Origin: Planctomycetota bacterium
GTDB lineage: Bacteria; Planctomycetota; E44-bin39
Reading direction: 5' to 3'
DNA: 64,000 nucleotides
NCBI GenBank assembly: GCA_004376375.1
Contig: SOJX01000121.1
Coordinates: 1 to 64,000 of the forward strand
A program made the position numbers and the translations under genes. This document shows, in pieces, positions 28,736 through 37,254 of the stretch (position 1 is its first letter; each line of letters begins with the position of its first letter). Below the pieces are notes generated by a model that was given only the letters and a program-made list of their open reading frames with translations, made no database searches and was not told the origin of the DNA.

Positions 28736-28879
28736 TCGATATTTATTGCCGGTAACGGGAACCTGTGTAGCCCAATACTACCGGGGGAGTTCCTTCGCGT
28801 CATGCATAGAGACGTATCGTGATTCGTTTTCATGGCGTTATCTATGCATATTCCAACTGATCGAAAGGAGGTGAATATT

Positions 28880-29044
28880 ATGTCAAAGCAACAAAAAGCG
28901 AATAACCAACGCTCCAATATCAAGAATCCGACCAGCCCGGATTTCAAGGCAAATCTTGATAATCGGAGTGGCCAACTGGATTCGCAAAACCCAAAGTATT
29001 ATCTTTCGCGTGGGATCAAACCCGCAAAGGGAGGTAAGAAGTAG
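28880..29044 (+). CDS. Small island-associated basic protein
   Basis: 54 residues starting MSKQQKANNQRSNIKNPTSP, preceded by an excellent AAAGGAGGTG site. The middle PDFKANLDNRSGQLDSQNP and the SRG near the end resemble a small protein family (NPxYxANLDNRANQLNPN) that I recall as frequent in genomic islands and cassettes. It is hydrophilic, asparagine-rich and probably disordered. Function unknown. It ends ten bases before a convergent terminator. Confidence 0.6.
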   Translation: MSKQQKANNQRSNIKNPTSPDFKANLDNRSGQLDSQNPKYYLSRGIKPAKGGKK

Positions 29045-29053
29045 GTTCTGATT

Positions 29054-29081
29054 ATGGGGGCGGGCTTTAACCTGCCCCCAT
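29054..29081. terminator. Bidirectional terminator-like hairpin
   Basis: ATGGGGGCGGG pairs with CCTGCCCCCAT around CTTTAA (11-bp stem, one G-U). It lies between the small + strand gene and the convergent AbiE operon. The T-run is weak on both strands. Confidence 0.5.
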
Positions 29082-29085
29082 TAGC

Positions 29086-29107
29086 GTGTACAAACGTCAA
29101 GTCAAGC
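29086..29107 (+). repeat. Direct repeat flanking the AbiE module, left copy
   Basis: 22 bp matching 30767-30788 at 19 positions, sharing the core GTCAAGTCAAGC. The two copies bracket the AbiE operon and its operators and may mark its insertion as a unit. Confidence 0.45.
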
Positions 29108-29118
29108 CTTATTTTTTC

Positions 29119-29979
29119 TTATTGGATGGCTTGTTTTAGCTTGTCCAGTTGATGTAAAAACAGTTTTTTACCCCAAAGATCAAGTGAAGGCTGTTCGTTT
29201 GCCCGGACAAACCGACGCACATCATCGGCTGCCTGCTTCCAATTAAGTGAAGCAATTTTCTTTTTGAGTTCACTGAGCAGCCATGTTTTTTCAACTGTGA
29301 TTCCCTGATCCTTCCACGGGCCGAGTTGATTAATTGCGGAACTTAAAAAAGCATAGTTGATTCCAATGCCCTGGCTTGTGTACCAGATAAAATCATACCA
29401 GTCGCGACCTTTGGAGTACTCGCGACAAAGCAGAGCATGAATCTTGCCTGCAAACAGACTGGGTTTATCTTGCACTGCCACAGCAGATACAAACGGGAAA
29501 TCCAAATACTGCAGCTCTTGACCGCTTCCTGTTGGCGGGTTTGTGTCCACTTCAAGCTTAATGCGAATTTTCGCAAGCGGGCCTGTTTTCTTGCCATGTT
29601 GCAGATCGATAACCTTGCCCAGCGAATTGTCTTTCAAAAACGCTTTCTTAACCGCTGAGTCCGCTTTCGCGCGGTCAGTAATCTCAATATTATAGCCATA
29701 GGCCGCCAACTCATCGGTCAGGTGCCGCAAGTGATCCTTTAACTGAAAACCTGCATTCGGTTTTTGAAGGATAAAATCCATATCTTCTGAGAACCGATTT
29801 AATCCATAAAATATCCGAAGGCAAGTGCCGCCTTGAAACAAAGCGTGTTTGAAAAAGTTACCTCGTCCCAATGCCGCCAAAACAACTTCTTGAGTGATTT
29901 CTCGAATCGCCTGCTGTTCTTCAATATCTGTTTTGCAGTTATATGATAGCAGTCGTTGTTGAATCATCTGTACGCTCAT
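29119..29979 (-). CDS. abiEii: AbiEii-type nucleotidyltransferase toxin
   Basis: 286 residues. The N-terminal half has the AbiEii/AbiGii signature: FFKHALFQGGTCLRIFYGLNRFSEDMDFIL, in which GGT and S-x-D-x-D are the nucleotidyltransferase loop and metal ligands. Later KIHALLCREYSKGRDWYD matches the conserved K...R..KGRDxYD segment. Known AbiEii toxins of type IV toxin-antitoxin systems stop growth and block phage. The gene overlaps its antitoxin by four bases, so translation is coupled. All key residues are present, so it looks functional. Confidence 0.92.
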   Translation of the reverse strand: MSVQMIQQRLLSYNCKTDIEEQQAIREITQEVVLAALGRGNFFKHALFQGGTCLRIFYGLNRFSEDMDFILQKPNAGFQLKDHLRHLTDELAAYGYNIEITDRAKADSAVKKAFLKDNSLGKVIDLQHGKKTGPLAKIRIKLEVDTNPPTGSGQELQYLDFPFVSAVAVQDKPSLFAGKIHALLCREYSKGRDWYDFIWYTSQGIGINYAFLSSAINQLGPWKDQGITVEKTWLLSELKKKIASLNWKQAADDVRRFVRANEQPSLDLWGKKLFLHQLDKLKQAIQ

Positions 29980-30611
29980 GAGTCTAAAGTCTCCTTCCAG
30001 CCGACAAGAAAACGCTTTACCCGCTTATTGGTGTAATTTTCCACCAGGTTAGATAATTCCTGCGACTTGATGATAGCCAGTTCATCCGGCTCAATACGCA
30101 GGCTCTCGACGGCATCATCGATGCCGGTCCAATTCAAGCGGTGAACATAAACATAATCTGCCAATGCCTTCGCGGGCGATGCCATAAAAAAGACATTCTC
30201 ATTTCCATCAACGCAGCGCTCGACCCCGGCATAAAAAGTATTTTGAGGCACACGCTTATAGCTGAAAATGCCAAGCGGGGTTTCAAATTCCCTGGCATTG
30301 CGGTAGCTGGCGCAGGTGCAGGCATAGACTGCTTCGGGAATCCATCCGTGATAATTGAGCGCACTTTCCAGACTGACATAGCTTGGCCCGTAAATGTATT
30401 GGGCGAGACTATAAACGCTGATAGGCTTTTTCTGGTATTTAGGTGCTAGGCAGTACAACCCACGGCGAATATTCAAAATTTCTCCGCCCGCCATCGCCCG
30501 CTTAATAAGTGCATGTCGACTGAAATCCGAGCCATCAATCGCCACGGCCACTTCTGCCTGAGTGAAAATCCCCGTGGACGCTTCAAAAAACTGTTCTGTT
30601 AGCCTGTTCAT
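29976..30611 (-). CDS. abiEi: AbiEi-type antitoxin and autorepressor
   Basis: 211 residues from the ATG at 30611, chosen because GGAGA lies upstream and because a start nine codons earlier would fall inside an operator. The N-terminus is a winged helix (GIFTQAEVAVAIDGSDFSRHALIKRAMAGGEILNIRRGLYCL), as in AbiEi antitoxins with a transcriptional-regulator-like domain. The rest (YVSLESALNYHGWIPE) is the conserved AbiEi core. Family members neutralise the partner and repress their own operon by binding two inverted repeats. Two such repeats lie directly upstream. Confidence 0.9.
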   Translation of the reverse strand: MNRLTEQFFEASTGIFTQAEVAVAIDGSDFSRHALIKRAMAGGEILNIRRGLYCLAPKYQKKPISVYSLAQYIYGPSYVSLESALNYHGWIPEAVYACTCASYRNAREFETPLGIFSYKRVPQNTFYAGVERCVDGNENVFFMASPAKALADYVYVHRLNWTGIDDAVESLRIEPDELAIIKSQELSNLVENYTNKRVKRFLVGWKETLDS

Positions 30612-30630
30612 ATCGCATGTTCTCCGAGAT

Positions 30631-30649
30631 ATAGTCATTATACGACTAT
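30631..30649. promoter_or_regulatory. AbiE operator IR1
   Basis: Inverted repeat ATAGTCATTATACGACTAT, arms ATAGTC/GACTAT, 20 bases upstream of the abiEi ATG and followed by TTCT as in IR2. Confidence 0.75.
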
Positions 30650-30701
30650 TTCTCTAATAATATACAATATTTTCGGCAAAAAGTCAATTATTCTTTAGGA
30701 A

Positions 30702-30720
30702 ATAGTCGCAGAATGACTAT
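30702..30720. promoter_or_regulatory. AbiE operator IR2
   Basis: Second copy, ATAGTCGCAGAATGACTAT, with the same arms and the same flanking TTTCT. The 71-bp centre-to-centre distance could allow cooperative binding with IR1 over the promoter. Confidence 0.7.
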
Positions 30721-30766
30721 TTCTGGGAAATATTCCAATTGATAGCCGCTCACACAACCCGCTATC

Positions 30767-30788
30767 GTGCACAATAGTCAAGTCAAGC
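30767..30788 (+). repeat. Direct repeat flanking the AbiE module, right copy
   Basis: Partner of 29086-29107 (19 of 22 bases identical), beyond the operators on the upstream side of abiEi. Confidence 0.45.
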
Positions 30789-30874
30789 ACTACACCCCGC
30801 CACGCATCTCTGAGCGGGTCTTGCGGCTGATTGTGGTGCTAGGCGAAGCCGACTAAATGGCGGCCTTTTAAGCG

Positions 30875-31080
30875 CTACAAGTCTTCTTCATCTTGAAGCG
30901 AACTCCACAGGTCCTCAAAGCGAATTAACTTGCCAGCGACGATGATCTCCAGCGGGATAGGATTGGATTTGACTGTCTCATTCACTTCTTCCTGCAAGGA
31001 TGAATGTATCCCATTGAATACGAGTTCTGTGGGACCAACATTATTCCGAACACGAACAAATTGTGGCCAGTTCACCGCGC
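30875..31080 (-). pseudogene. Unidentified gene fragment
   Basis: The minus strand encodes FVRVRNNVGPTELVFNG, then IHSSLQEEVNETVKSNPIPL and a final FEDLWSSLQDEEDL before the stop. It looks protein-like but has no start; the frame breaks where the recombinase fragment on the other strand begins. Probably a 3' remnant left by a recombination junction. Confidence 0.35.
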
Positions 31081-31088
31081 AGTCATTC

Positions 31089-31532
31089 GACTTGGCAAAC
31101 GATCCGGCGATGGTGACCGTGGAGGCGGCGCATTCGAAGCACAGGCGCACGGACGTGTTGCCGCTCAGGAAGGCTACCGCGATGGTTCTCGCGGCGCACG
31201 TGACGGACATGCCACCGGTGGCGAAGGTATTCACGGCGATGCCGACAAAGACCGTGGACATGATACGCTTCGACCTGGAAGCGGCCGAGATTCCGTATGT
31301 CGACGACTCCGGTAGATACGCAGACTTCCACGCCCTGCGGCACACGTTCATTACCAACCTCGCCCGTAGCGGCGTCCATCCCAAGGTCGCGCAGGACCTC
31401 GCCCGCCACTCGACGATTCAACTCACCCTCGACCGTTACACCCACACCGCGCTCGAAACGCAGGTCGAAGCGCTGGAGAAACTGCCCGACCTGGAGACGC
31501 AGACACCGGCCCCTGCCAGCGTCGCGGTCTGA
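31089..31532 (+). pseudogene. Tyrosine recombinase (integrase), C-terminal remnant
   Basis: About 147 residues of the catalytic domain: HALRHTF (His-x-x-Arg box), ARHSTIQLTLDRYTH (late His and the Tyr nucleophile), ending EALEKLPDLETQ. The N-terminal SAM-like domain and first catalytic Arg are missing, and the sequence upstream is unrelated. This could be what is left of the island's own integrase: tyrosine enzymes typically use tRNA 3' ends. Without the missing half it cannot be active. Confidence 0.8.
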
Positions 31533-31599
31533 AAAGCCGCCTGTTCTCTGTCTTCAAATTCCCGCCACCATACTCACTATCATTTTCCGCCTTTTGGCG

Positions 31600-31755
31600 T
31601 TACCATTTATCTCCGTGTTCCCCGGGCACCTTGGTCTGCGCCGTCTCGATGGCCTTCTTGGTCATTACGGCCGAGCGCTTCACCGACTCCGGCGTCATGC
31701 AGCTCGGAGCGAGCAGCACCTTGATGAAAACAAAGATTTCCAGTAGACGTTTCAT
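31600..31755 (-). CDS. Small putative secreted or lipoprotein peptide
   Basis: 51 residues: MKRLLEIFVFIKVLLAPSC followed by a hydrophilic tail with several lysines. GGGGGA lies upstream at correct spacing. The APSC site is a poor lipobox, so either a lipoprotein or a simple membrane-anchored peptide. No family recognised. Confidence 0.4.
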   Translation of the reverse strand: MKRLLEIFVFIKVLLAPSCMTPESVKRSAVMTKKAIETAQTKVPGEHGDKW

Positions 31756-31964
31756 AGTGTCCCCCTTCCCCAATAGATTTTGATTTGTCGTAGACAATTC
31801 GTCTTGTAGATGCGATATTTAAGGTAGAGGCAGGCATTTGGGGGAATGTTCGAAAGGGAAAGTCCAATGTGCAACAAGCAAAAAGCAGGCTTGGGGGGGG
31901 GTAGATCCTTGAGAATAAGTGTATCCTGTTATCCTCACCTGACTTTTACCACGGGCTGCCGGCG

Positions 31965-33014
31965 CTAATGATTCTTCTCCACCGCGGTACCGGCACCAAG
32001 GAAATAAGTTTTCCAATCCACCTTATCCCTCTTACCCGCGTGCCGCACCAGACCGTGTGCACGCGGCACAATCATGTCGAAATCGCGTGGCATTTGCAGG
32101 ATCAACTTCGGCTCTGAAATCTGCTCCTGGTCCAGGGTGAAGTCCACCTCTGCATCCGGGGAAAGGAGGGAGTCGATCTGCTGCTCATAATCTTTACCGA
32201 CGACCCGGACGATGGTCACCGCCTCCGCGGAGAGGTTTTTCAAAACGACTTTAAGGCCTTCTCGTTTCACCTCGATGTCCGGCACGGGAGATGTTTTACC
32301 GTCAAGTGGAATCATCGCAGGACCCGGGAGTCGGACCGCGAGGAGTTCCAGGAACTTTGAAGTATACTCTTTCAGAATCCCGGGGTATTCCTGCGTCTTT
32401 CCGTCTCTTGTAATCTCCACGACAACCTGCTTTCCGACAAAGCGTTCCAGAATGGGGTCGTAAGCGTTCCCGACGTGACTGATTACCCCTTTGCCCATTT
32501 CTGAAACCTTGCCTCCCTGGGCCGCCAGGAGCGTCGAGCCCTTCTTTGCCTGTCCGATGAACGCGTCTATCGACTTCGTAAAGGCGTCGCGCAGGGTGTT
32601 GAATGCGTTGCGTATCTTGCGGCCCAGGCGCCACAGGAGAGAGGGACGGTAGGTTCTTTTTATCTGGCGGAGACGGCGTCGCTTATCTCTGGAAGTCAGT
32701 TGGTCGTGGTAGCGGTAGAGGGTGTAGATATTGATATACTCGTTTTCGTAAACAACATAGGAGCTCTCGACGTGGCTGTCTGTGTTTTGGTATTCCGTCT
32801 CATATTCGAGTTCAAAGCCCGTACTGAAAACGCGGAGGCATCCCCAGGCAATGTTGCCGGTCTTGTCCTCGAGGGTGACCGAGTAACGGTGAAAGTCCTT
32901 GAGACACTTGTCCCTGGCCCGGGCGCTGAGAAATGCGCCCAGGATCGCACTTGCAAAGATGAAAAGGAGTGTCAGCGCAAAGACGTTGTCCAGCAGGACG
33001 TCCATGATGTTCAT
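31965..33014 (-). CDS. Membrane-anchored protein of unknown function
   Basis: 349 residues; AGGAAG site upstream. One N-terminal membrane helix (VFALTLLFIFASAILGAFLSA, about 11-31), then a conserved-looking cytoplasmic or periplasmic part including a basic region (RDKRRRLRQIKRTYRP), a GKQVVVEITRDGKTQEYPGIL segment with a beta-barrel-like pattern, and a C-terminal beta-rich part. It lies divergent to the inositol operon with 436 bp between, within the island. I do not recognise the family; no catalytic motif is visible. Confidence 0.6.
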   Translation of the reverse strand: MNIMDVLLDNVFALTLLFIFASAILGAFLSARARDKCLKDFHRYSVTLEDKTGNIAWGCLRVFSTGFELEYETEYQNTDSHVESSYVVYENEYINIYTLYRYHDQLTSRDKRRRLRQIKRTYRPSLLWRLGRKIRNAFNTLRDAFTKSIDAFIGQAKKGSTLLAAQGGKVSEMGKGVISHVGNAYDPILERFVGKQVVVEITRDGKTQEYPGILKEYTSKFLELLAVRLPGPAMIPLDGKTSPVPDIEVKREGLKVVLKNLSAEAVTIVRVVGKDYEQQIDSLLSPDAEVDFTLDQEQISEPKLILQMPRDFDMIVPRAHGLVRHAGKRDKVDWKTYFLGAGTAVEKNH

Positions 33015-33297
33015 TCTTCATGCTTCCTGAAGACAGGGAGTAGAATATTTACACAAGTTGCACGAATATTATAGTCTGAACCCAGATTTTTCATATTAGG
33101 TTTCATCCACGACCGTCGCGGGCAATTTTCGTACGCTTATACCACAAACGTTAGGCATCAGCAAGCAATTATTCCGCCGGAAATTGCCGGATTGCCCGTG
33201 CCATGATGTGCCAATGCGAGACGACCTGAGCAGGTTTTTGTTCTGACGTTCTGCTGTCCGTAGAAGTTGGGAGTTGGGAATATCAGGAAGAAATTAC

Positions 33298-33325
33298 TTG
33301 ACAACTCATCCTGAATAGTTATAAA
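33298..33325 (+). promoter_or_regulatory. Predicted sigma70-type promoter of the inositol operon
   Basis: TTGACA, 16-bp spacer, TATAAA, with the ATG 125 bases downstream. The rest of the 33015-33450 gap contains no gene. Confidence 0.6.
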
Positions 33326-33450
33326 GTGATGTGTTTTTGATAGTATGCTGTTCGTGCCGGTTAAGTCCGCTCACTGCGGTACACTTTACGCATACCAGAC
33401 AGGCAGACGTAGCTTCGGACACTTCGATACAGAAATGGAGGCGACCGCTC

Positions 33451-34554
33451 ATGGGAAAAATCAAAATCGCAATCGTGGGGATTGGCAACTGCGCGAGTTC
33501 ATTGGTGCAGGGGATCGAGTACTACAGGTACCAGGATAGTAAAGACACTATTGGATTAATGCACTGGACTATTGGCGATTATTTGCCCTATGATATCGAT
33601 GTGGTAGCCGCGTTTGACATAGACAGAAGGAAAGTGGGAAAGGACATATCAGAAGCCATTTTCCAGCCACCCAACTGCACCACGGTCTTTTGCACGGATA
33701 TGCCGAAAAAGGAAACCATAGTCAAGATGGGCAGGATTTTGGATGGCTTTGCTGAACACTTGAATAATTACGATGAGAAACGCAGATTTCTCTTATCCGA
33801 TCAAGAAGAAGCGAGTAAAGAAGACGTGGTCGAAGAACTCAAGAGAACCGGTGCCGAAATTCTCTTGAATTATTTACCCGTGGGGTCTGAAAGGGCCACT
33901 AAATTCTATGCCGAATGTGCGCTGGACGCCCACGTGGGATTTATAAACAACGTGCCCGTATTCATCGCCAGCGACCCGGAATGGGGCCGGCGTTTTGAAA
34001 AGGAGGGGGTCCCCATTATCGGTGACGATATAAAGTCCCAGTTCGGCGCAACCATAGTGCATCGAGTCTTGACCGATCTTTTCAAAAAGAGGGGAGTGAA
34101 GCTTGAGCGGACTTATCAGCTCAATACCGGGGGAAACACGGATTTCCTGAATATGCTCGACAGAAGCCGTCTGGCCTCCAAAAAAGAATCCAAAACCGAA
34201 GCGGTACAATCTCAAACCAAAAACCGACTGGAGGATGAAAACATCCACATCGGCCCCAGCGACTATGTTCCCTGGCAGAAAGACAACAAGGTGTGTTTCT
34301 TAAGGATGGAGGGCAAACTTTTCGGCGGCATCCCCATGGACCTCGAATTGCGGCTTTCCGTGGAAGATTCCCCCAACTCCGCAGGTGTGGTAATAGACGC
34401 TATAAGATGCTGCAAACTGGCGCTTGACAGAGGCAAAGGAGGCATCCTGTATTCTCCTTCCGCCTATTTCATGAAGCACCCTCCGGAGCAGTATACGGAC
34501 GATGAGGCTTATCGGTTGACGGAGGATTTCATCGTAGGAGAAAGAGAAAAATAG
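33451..34554 (+). CDS. ino1: myo-Inositol-1-phosphate synthase
   Basis: 367 residues. The ATG behind GGAGG is chosen; upstream codons give no family similarity. It opens IKIAIVGIGNCASSLVQGIEYY, the NAD-binding Rossmann start of prokaryotic Ino1, and contains the conserved LNYLPVGSERATKFYAECAL, GDDIKSQFGATIVHRVL and YQLNTGGNTDFLNM blocks. The enzyme converts glucose-6-phosphate to L-myo-inositol-1-phosphate with internal NAD redox. Length is normal for the archaeal/actinobacterial type. It is the first gene of a three-gene operon; one base separates it from the next gene, so the products probably work in one pathway. Confidence 0.93.
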   Translation: MGKIKIAIVGIGNCASSLVQGIEYYRYQDSKDTIGLMHWTIGDYLPYDIDVVAAFDIDRRKVGKDISEAIFQPPNCTTVFCTDMPKKETIVKMGRILDGFAEHLNNYDEKRRFLLSDQEEASKEDVVEELKRTGAEILLNYLPVGSERATKFYAECALDAHVGFINNVPVFIASDPEWGRRFEKEGVPIIGDDIKSQFGATIVHRVLTDLFKKRGVKLERTYQLNTGGNTDFLNMLDRSRLASKKESKTEAVQSQTKNRLEDENIHIGPSDYVPWQKDNKVCFLRMEGKLFGGIPMDLELRLSVEDSPNSAGVVIDAIRCCKLALDRGKGGILYSPSAYFMKHPPEQYTDDEAYRLTEDFIVGEREK

Positions 34555-34555
34555 A

Positions 34556-35911
34556 ATGAAATGCTTAATCCTCGCGGCAGGACGGGGAAGCAGACTGTCA
34601 GATAAGGGTGATTCAAAGCCCCTTATCCCACTTCTTGGCTTATCCCTTATTGAACGCACGATATTAAACGCAAAGAAGGCCGGGCTAAGTGATTTCCATG
34701 TCGTCACCGGGTACAACGGCGAAAAGGTCAGGCATTTCCTGGACGAATTCAGCCGGAAGAGAAATATAGAGCTGACACACATCATAAACGAAGAATGGTC
34801 GAAAGGGAACGGCCTGTCCGTTCTTGCCGCGAAAGACTTGTTAAATGAGAAGTTTATTCTGTTGATGGGAGACCATGTCTTTGATGAATCAATCCTGGTG
34901 AGGCTGAAGGATGAAAGAATTTCCGAGCACGAAGTTATACTGGCTGTTGATTATGGTATTGATGCCAATACGCTTATCGATATCGATGATGTTACAAAGG
35001 TCCTGGTGGGTGGCGACAGGATTTCGGATATTGGAAAGGACATCAAGAAATATAACGCTTATGACACAGGTATTTTCCTCTGCACCCCGGCAATATTTGG
35101 TGCTATCGAACAAAGCGCGGCCAGTGGCGATACTTCTCTGTCCGGTGGGATAAGGATATTGGCCGAAAAGGGACAGGTCAGGGCCTTTGATATCAGGAAT
35201 AATTTCTGGATTGACGTGGATGATGAGGAGGCACTGAGAAAAGCCAGGCGCAAGCTTTTAGGTGGCCTGAAAAAGACCTCTGACGGGCCCATATCGAGAT
35301 ACTTGAACAGGCCCATATCAATCAGGATTTCAAAGTATCTCGTGAGAACTGATATTTCTCCCAATTTCATTTCTTTCCTCTCTTTTATTCTTTGCTGCAT
35401 CGGAGCATTTTGTTTTTATTTAGGAGGACACACATATTTCTTATTGGGCGCCATACTGGCCCAGGCGGCATCCGTCATCGATGGCTGTGATGGTGAAATA
35501 GCAAGATTGAAATTTCGAGGAACAGAGTTCGGGGCGTGGTTTGATGCTGTTTTGGATCGATATGCAGATGCCTTCCTTCTTTTCGGACTTACCTATTTCG
35601 TCTATTCCCCAACTGGGAACATCCTGTACCTTTTTGTCGGATTTATGGCGATCATCGGCTCCTTCATGAATAGTTATACTGCCGACAAATACGATGGCTT
35701 TATGAAGAAAAAACTCGGGGAGAAAGAACAATTTCTCAGAATGGGACGTGACGTCAGGATGTTTACAATATTCCTTTCTGCAATATTAGACTTGCGCTTT
35801 TTGACACTGGGCGATAAAGTAAATCTACCATTCCTGGCAATTCTTTTCGTTGCTATCGTGGCAAATACGGTAAATGTGAAAAGGATGTTTATTCTGTATA
35901 AGAATGGATAG
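34556..35911 (+). CDS. Bifunctional inositol-1-P cytidylyltransferase / CDP-alcohol phosphatidyltransferase
   Basis: 451 residues in two domains. Residues 1-235 are a nucleotidyltransferase (CLILAAGRGSRLSDKGDSKPL, with GDHVFD as metal site). Residues ~250-451 are a membrane CDP-alcohol transferase with several helices and the catalytic signature D312-G-x2-A-R followed by G and D-x3-D (about 312-335). The same fusion is known as IPCT/DIPPS in (hyper)thermophiles, where it makes CDP-inositol and joins it to inositol-1-P, giving phosphorylated di-myo-inositol phosphate. With Ino1 directly upstream, inositol-1-P is the likely substrate. An alternative is transfer of the inositol group to a lipid acceptor. 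The sequence alone cannot separate these. Confidence 0.88.
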   Translation: MKCLILAAGRGSRLSDKGDSKPLIPLLGLSLIERTILNAKKAGLSDFHVVTGYNGEKVRHFLDEFSRKRNIELTHIINEEWSKGNGLSVLAAKDLLNEKFILLMGDHVFDESILVRLKDERISEHEVILAVDYGIDANTLIDIDDVTKVLVGGDRISDIGKDIKKYNAYDTGIFLCTPAIFGAIEQSAASGDTSLSGGIRILAEKGQVRAFDIRNNFWIDVDDEEALRKARRKLLGGLKKTSDGPISRYLNRPISIRISKYLVRTDISPNFISFLSFILCCIGAFCFYLGGHTYFLLGAILAQAASVIDGCDGEIARLKFRGTEFGAWFDAVLDRYADAFLLFGLTYFVYSPTGNILYLFVGFMAIIGSFMNSYTADKYDGFMKKKLGEKEQFLRMGRDVRMFTIFLSAILDLRFLTLGDKVNLPFLAILFVAIVANTVNVKRMFILYKNG

Positions 35912-35916
35912 GCTTG

Positions 35917-36480
35917 ATGGGAAATATTAATTGCGTAGAGAAAAAGATAGAGAGAATTGTTAAGAGGTCCCTTGTCCCCGAAGATCCCATCCACGCAAAA
36001 AATACTTTGGAGTGGTTACTTAAATTAGAGCCTCATGTTGATAACGCCCTCAAAATAGCTGCATTGGGCCATGATATTGAAAGAGCTATTGAGAAGCGGA
36101 AAGTACGACGCGAAGATTATAGGGAATACGATGAGTTTAAGAAAGCCCATGCTCTAAATAGTGCCAGGATATTGATGGAAATAATGGAGGAATGCAAAGT
36201 AAGAAAAGAGTTGATCGAGGATGTTTTTTATCTCGTATCTCATCATGAAGCAGGAGGCAATAGAAGGGCTGATATTCTAAAAGACGCTGACAGCGTCTCG
36301 TTTTTCCACATAAATCTGCCCTATTACTTTAAGCGAAATAGTGTAGAAGAGACAAGAAAGCGGTGTTTGTGGGGATACAGGAGGTTACCCGATAAATTCA
36401 AAAGAGTTGTGGCCGAGTTCTGTTACCAAAATAAAGAAGTTGAGTTACTGGTCAGGAGTTGCATAAATGGGAGCGAATAA
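35917..36480 (+). CDS. HD-domain hydrolase, third gene of inositol operon
   Basis: 187 residues from ATG, five bases after the previous stop. The pattern fits an HD metal-dependent phosphohydrolase: HAKNTLEWLLKL, the central GHDIER (His52-Asp53), SHHEAGG and the late DADS. It has no membrane segment. Context suggests it acts on an inositol phosphate intermediate. In the di-myo-inositol phosphate pathway a phosphatase must follow the synthase step, and this is a candidate. HD proteins also cleave nucleotides, so the substrate is open. Confidence 0.7.
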   Translation: MGNINCVEKKIERIVKRSLVPEDPIHAKNTLEWLLKLEPHVDNALKIAALGHDIERAIEKRKVRREDYREYDEFKKAHALNSARILMEIMEECKVRKELIEDVFYLVSHHEAGGNRRADILKDADSVSFFHINLPYYFKRNSVEETRKRCLWGYRRLPDKFKRVVAEFCYQNKEVELLVRSCINGSE

Positions 36481-36769
36481 TGATATTGCCCAGGTTTAAA
36501 ATACAGTGTTTTGGTGTTTTATTGCCGGGAAATCCCCATGGGAGAAATTCCCTGCGGACTGAGATCGCCGCACATCACGATGCCTCAATAGGCAATTGCC
36601 TGGAAGTACTAATAAGGGCATGAGGTTAGAGCAAATCACGGCAGGGACACGGTCATGGGGGTGTACAAAAAATAGACAAAAAAAACAAGCCTTTTCAAGC
36701 CTGTCGTATAATACCCTGGAAACAAGGTCAATTCATGTTATTTTGAAAATATATTTGGCTCTTGTCTGA
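36481..36769. other. Noncoding region near right island end
   Basis: About 290 bp after the inositol operon. No coding frame, tRNA or strong terminator is visible. A TATAAT-like hexamer occurs near 36710 without a convincing -35 box. Confidence 0.4.
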
Positions 36770-36865
36770 TTAGATGTAGCTCTTGAAGTCTCTCCCCGGT
36801 TTGAAACCGATAGTTTTAGAGGCCTTTATCTGGATTGTCTCGCCGGTTTGCGGGTTCCGGCCCTT
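36770..36865 (-). pseudogene. HU/IHF-family DNA-binding protein, C-terminal remnant
   Basis: 31 codons read KGRNPQTGETIQIKASKTIG followed by FKPGRDFKSYI and a stop. This is the DNA-binding arm and last strand of HU proteins (GRNPQTGE...FKPGK). The upstream two thirds are absent. It sits between island cargo and the tRNA, probably captured during an integration or deletion event. Confidence 0.75.
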
Positions 36866-37058
36866 ACTGGGAAGCGTTGAAAATACAGGGCCGGAATTTT
36901 TGTGTGCCCTGTAGTGTGCCGTGTACAGGGATTCTGGGGAACGTACTCAAGAGACGCCAGGAGACTGTGGGAGACGGACGTGCGGAAATGGCATTTTCGT
37001 AACCATTGGCCCTGCAAAGAGAAATGCCGCCAACTCGTTTGTTGACGGCGTGTTATAT

Positions 37059-37133
<75 letters not shown>

Positions 37134-37254
37134 TGACTACCACTAATTATATTTATCACCCTCGACAAGGCAAGAAAAATATGGTAGCGCACAGACAAAG
37201 AGGTGCAGGTTACGGACCGACAGGAATGTTTGACCTACAGATTCTTATTACTCG

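Noticed and set aside
34556..35911. Inositol operon taken as proof of a hyperthermophile.
   Set aside because: The operon is on an island, and nothing else in the window indicates heat adaptation; a lipid role is equally possible.
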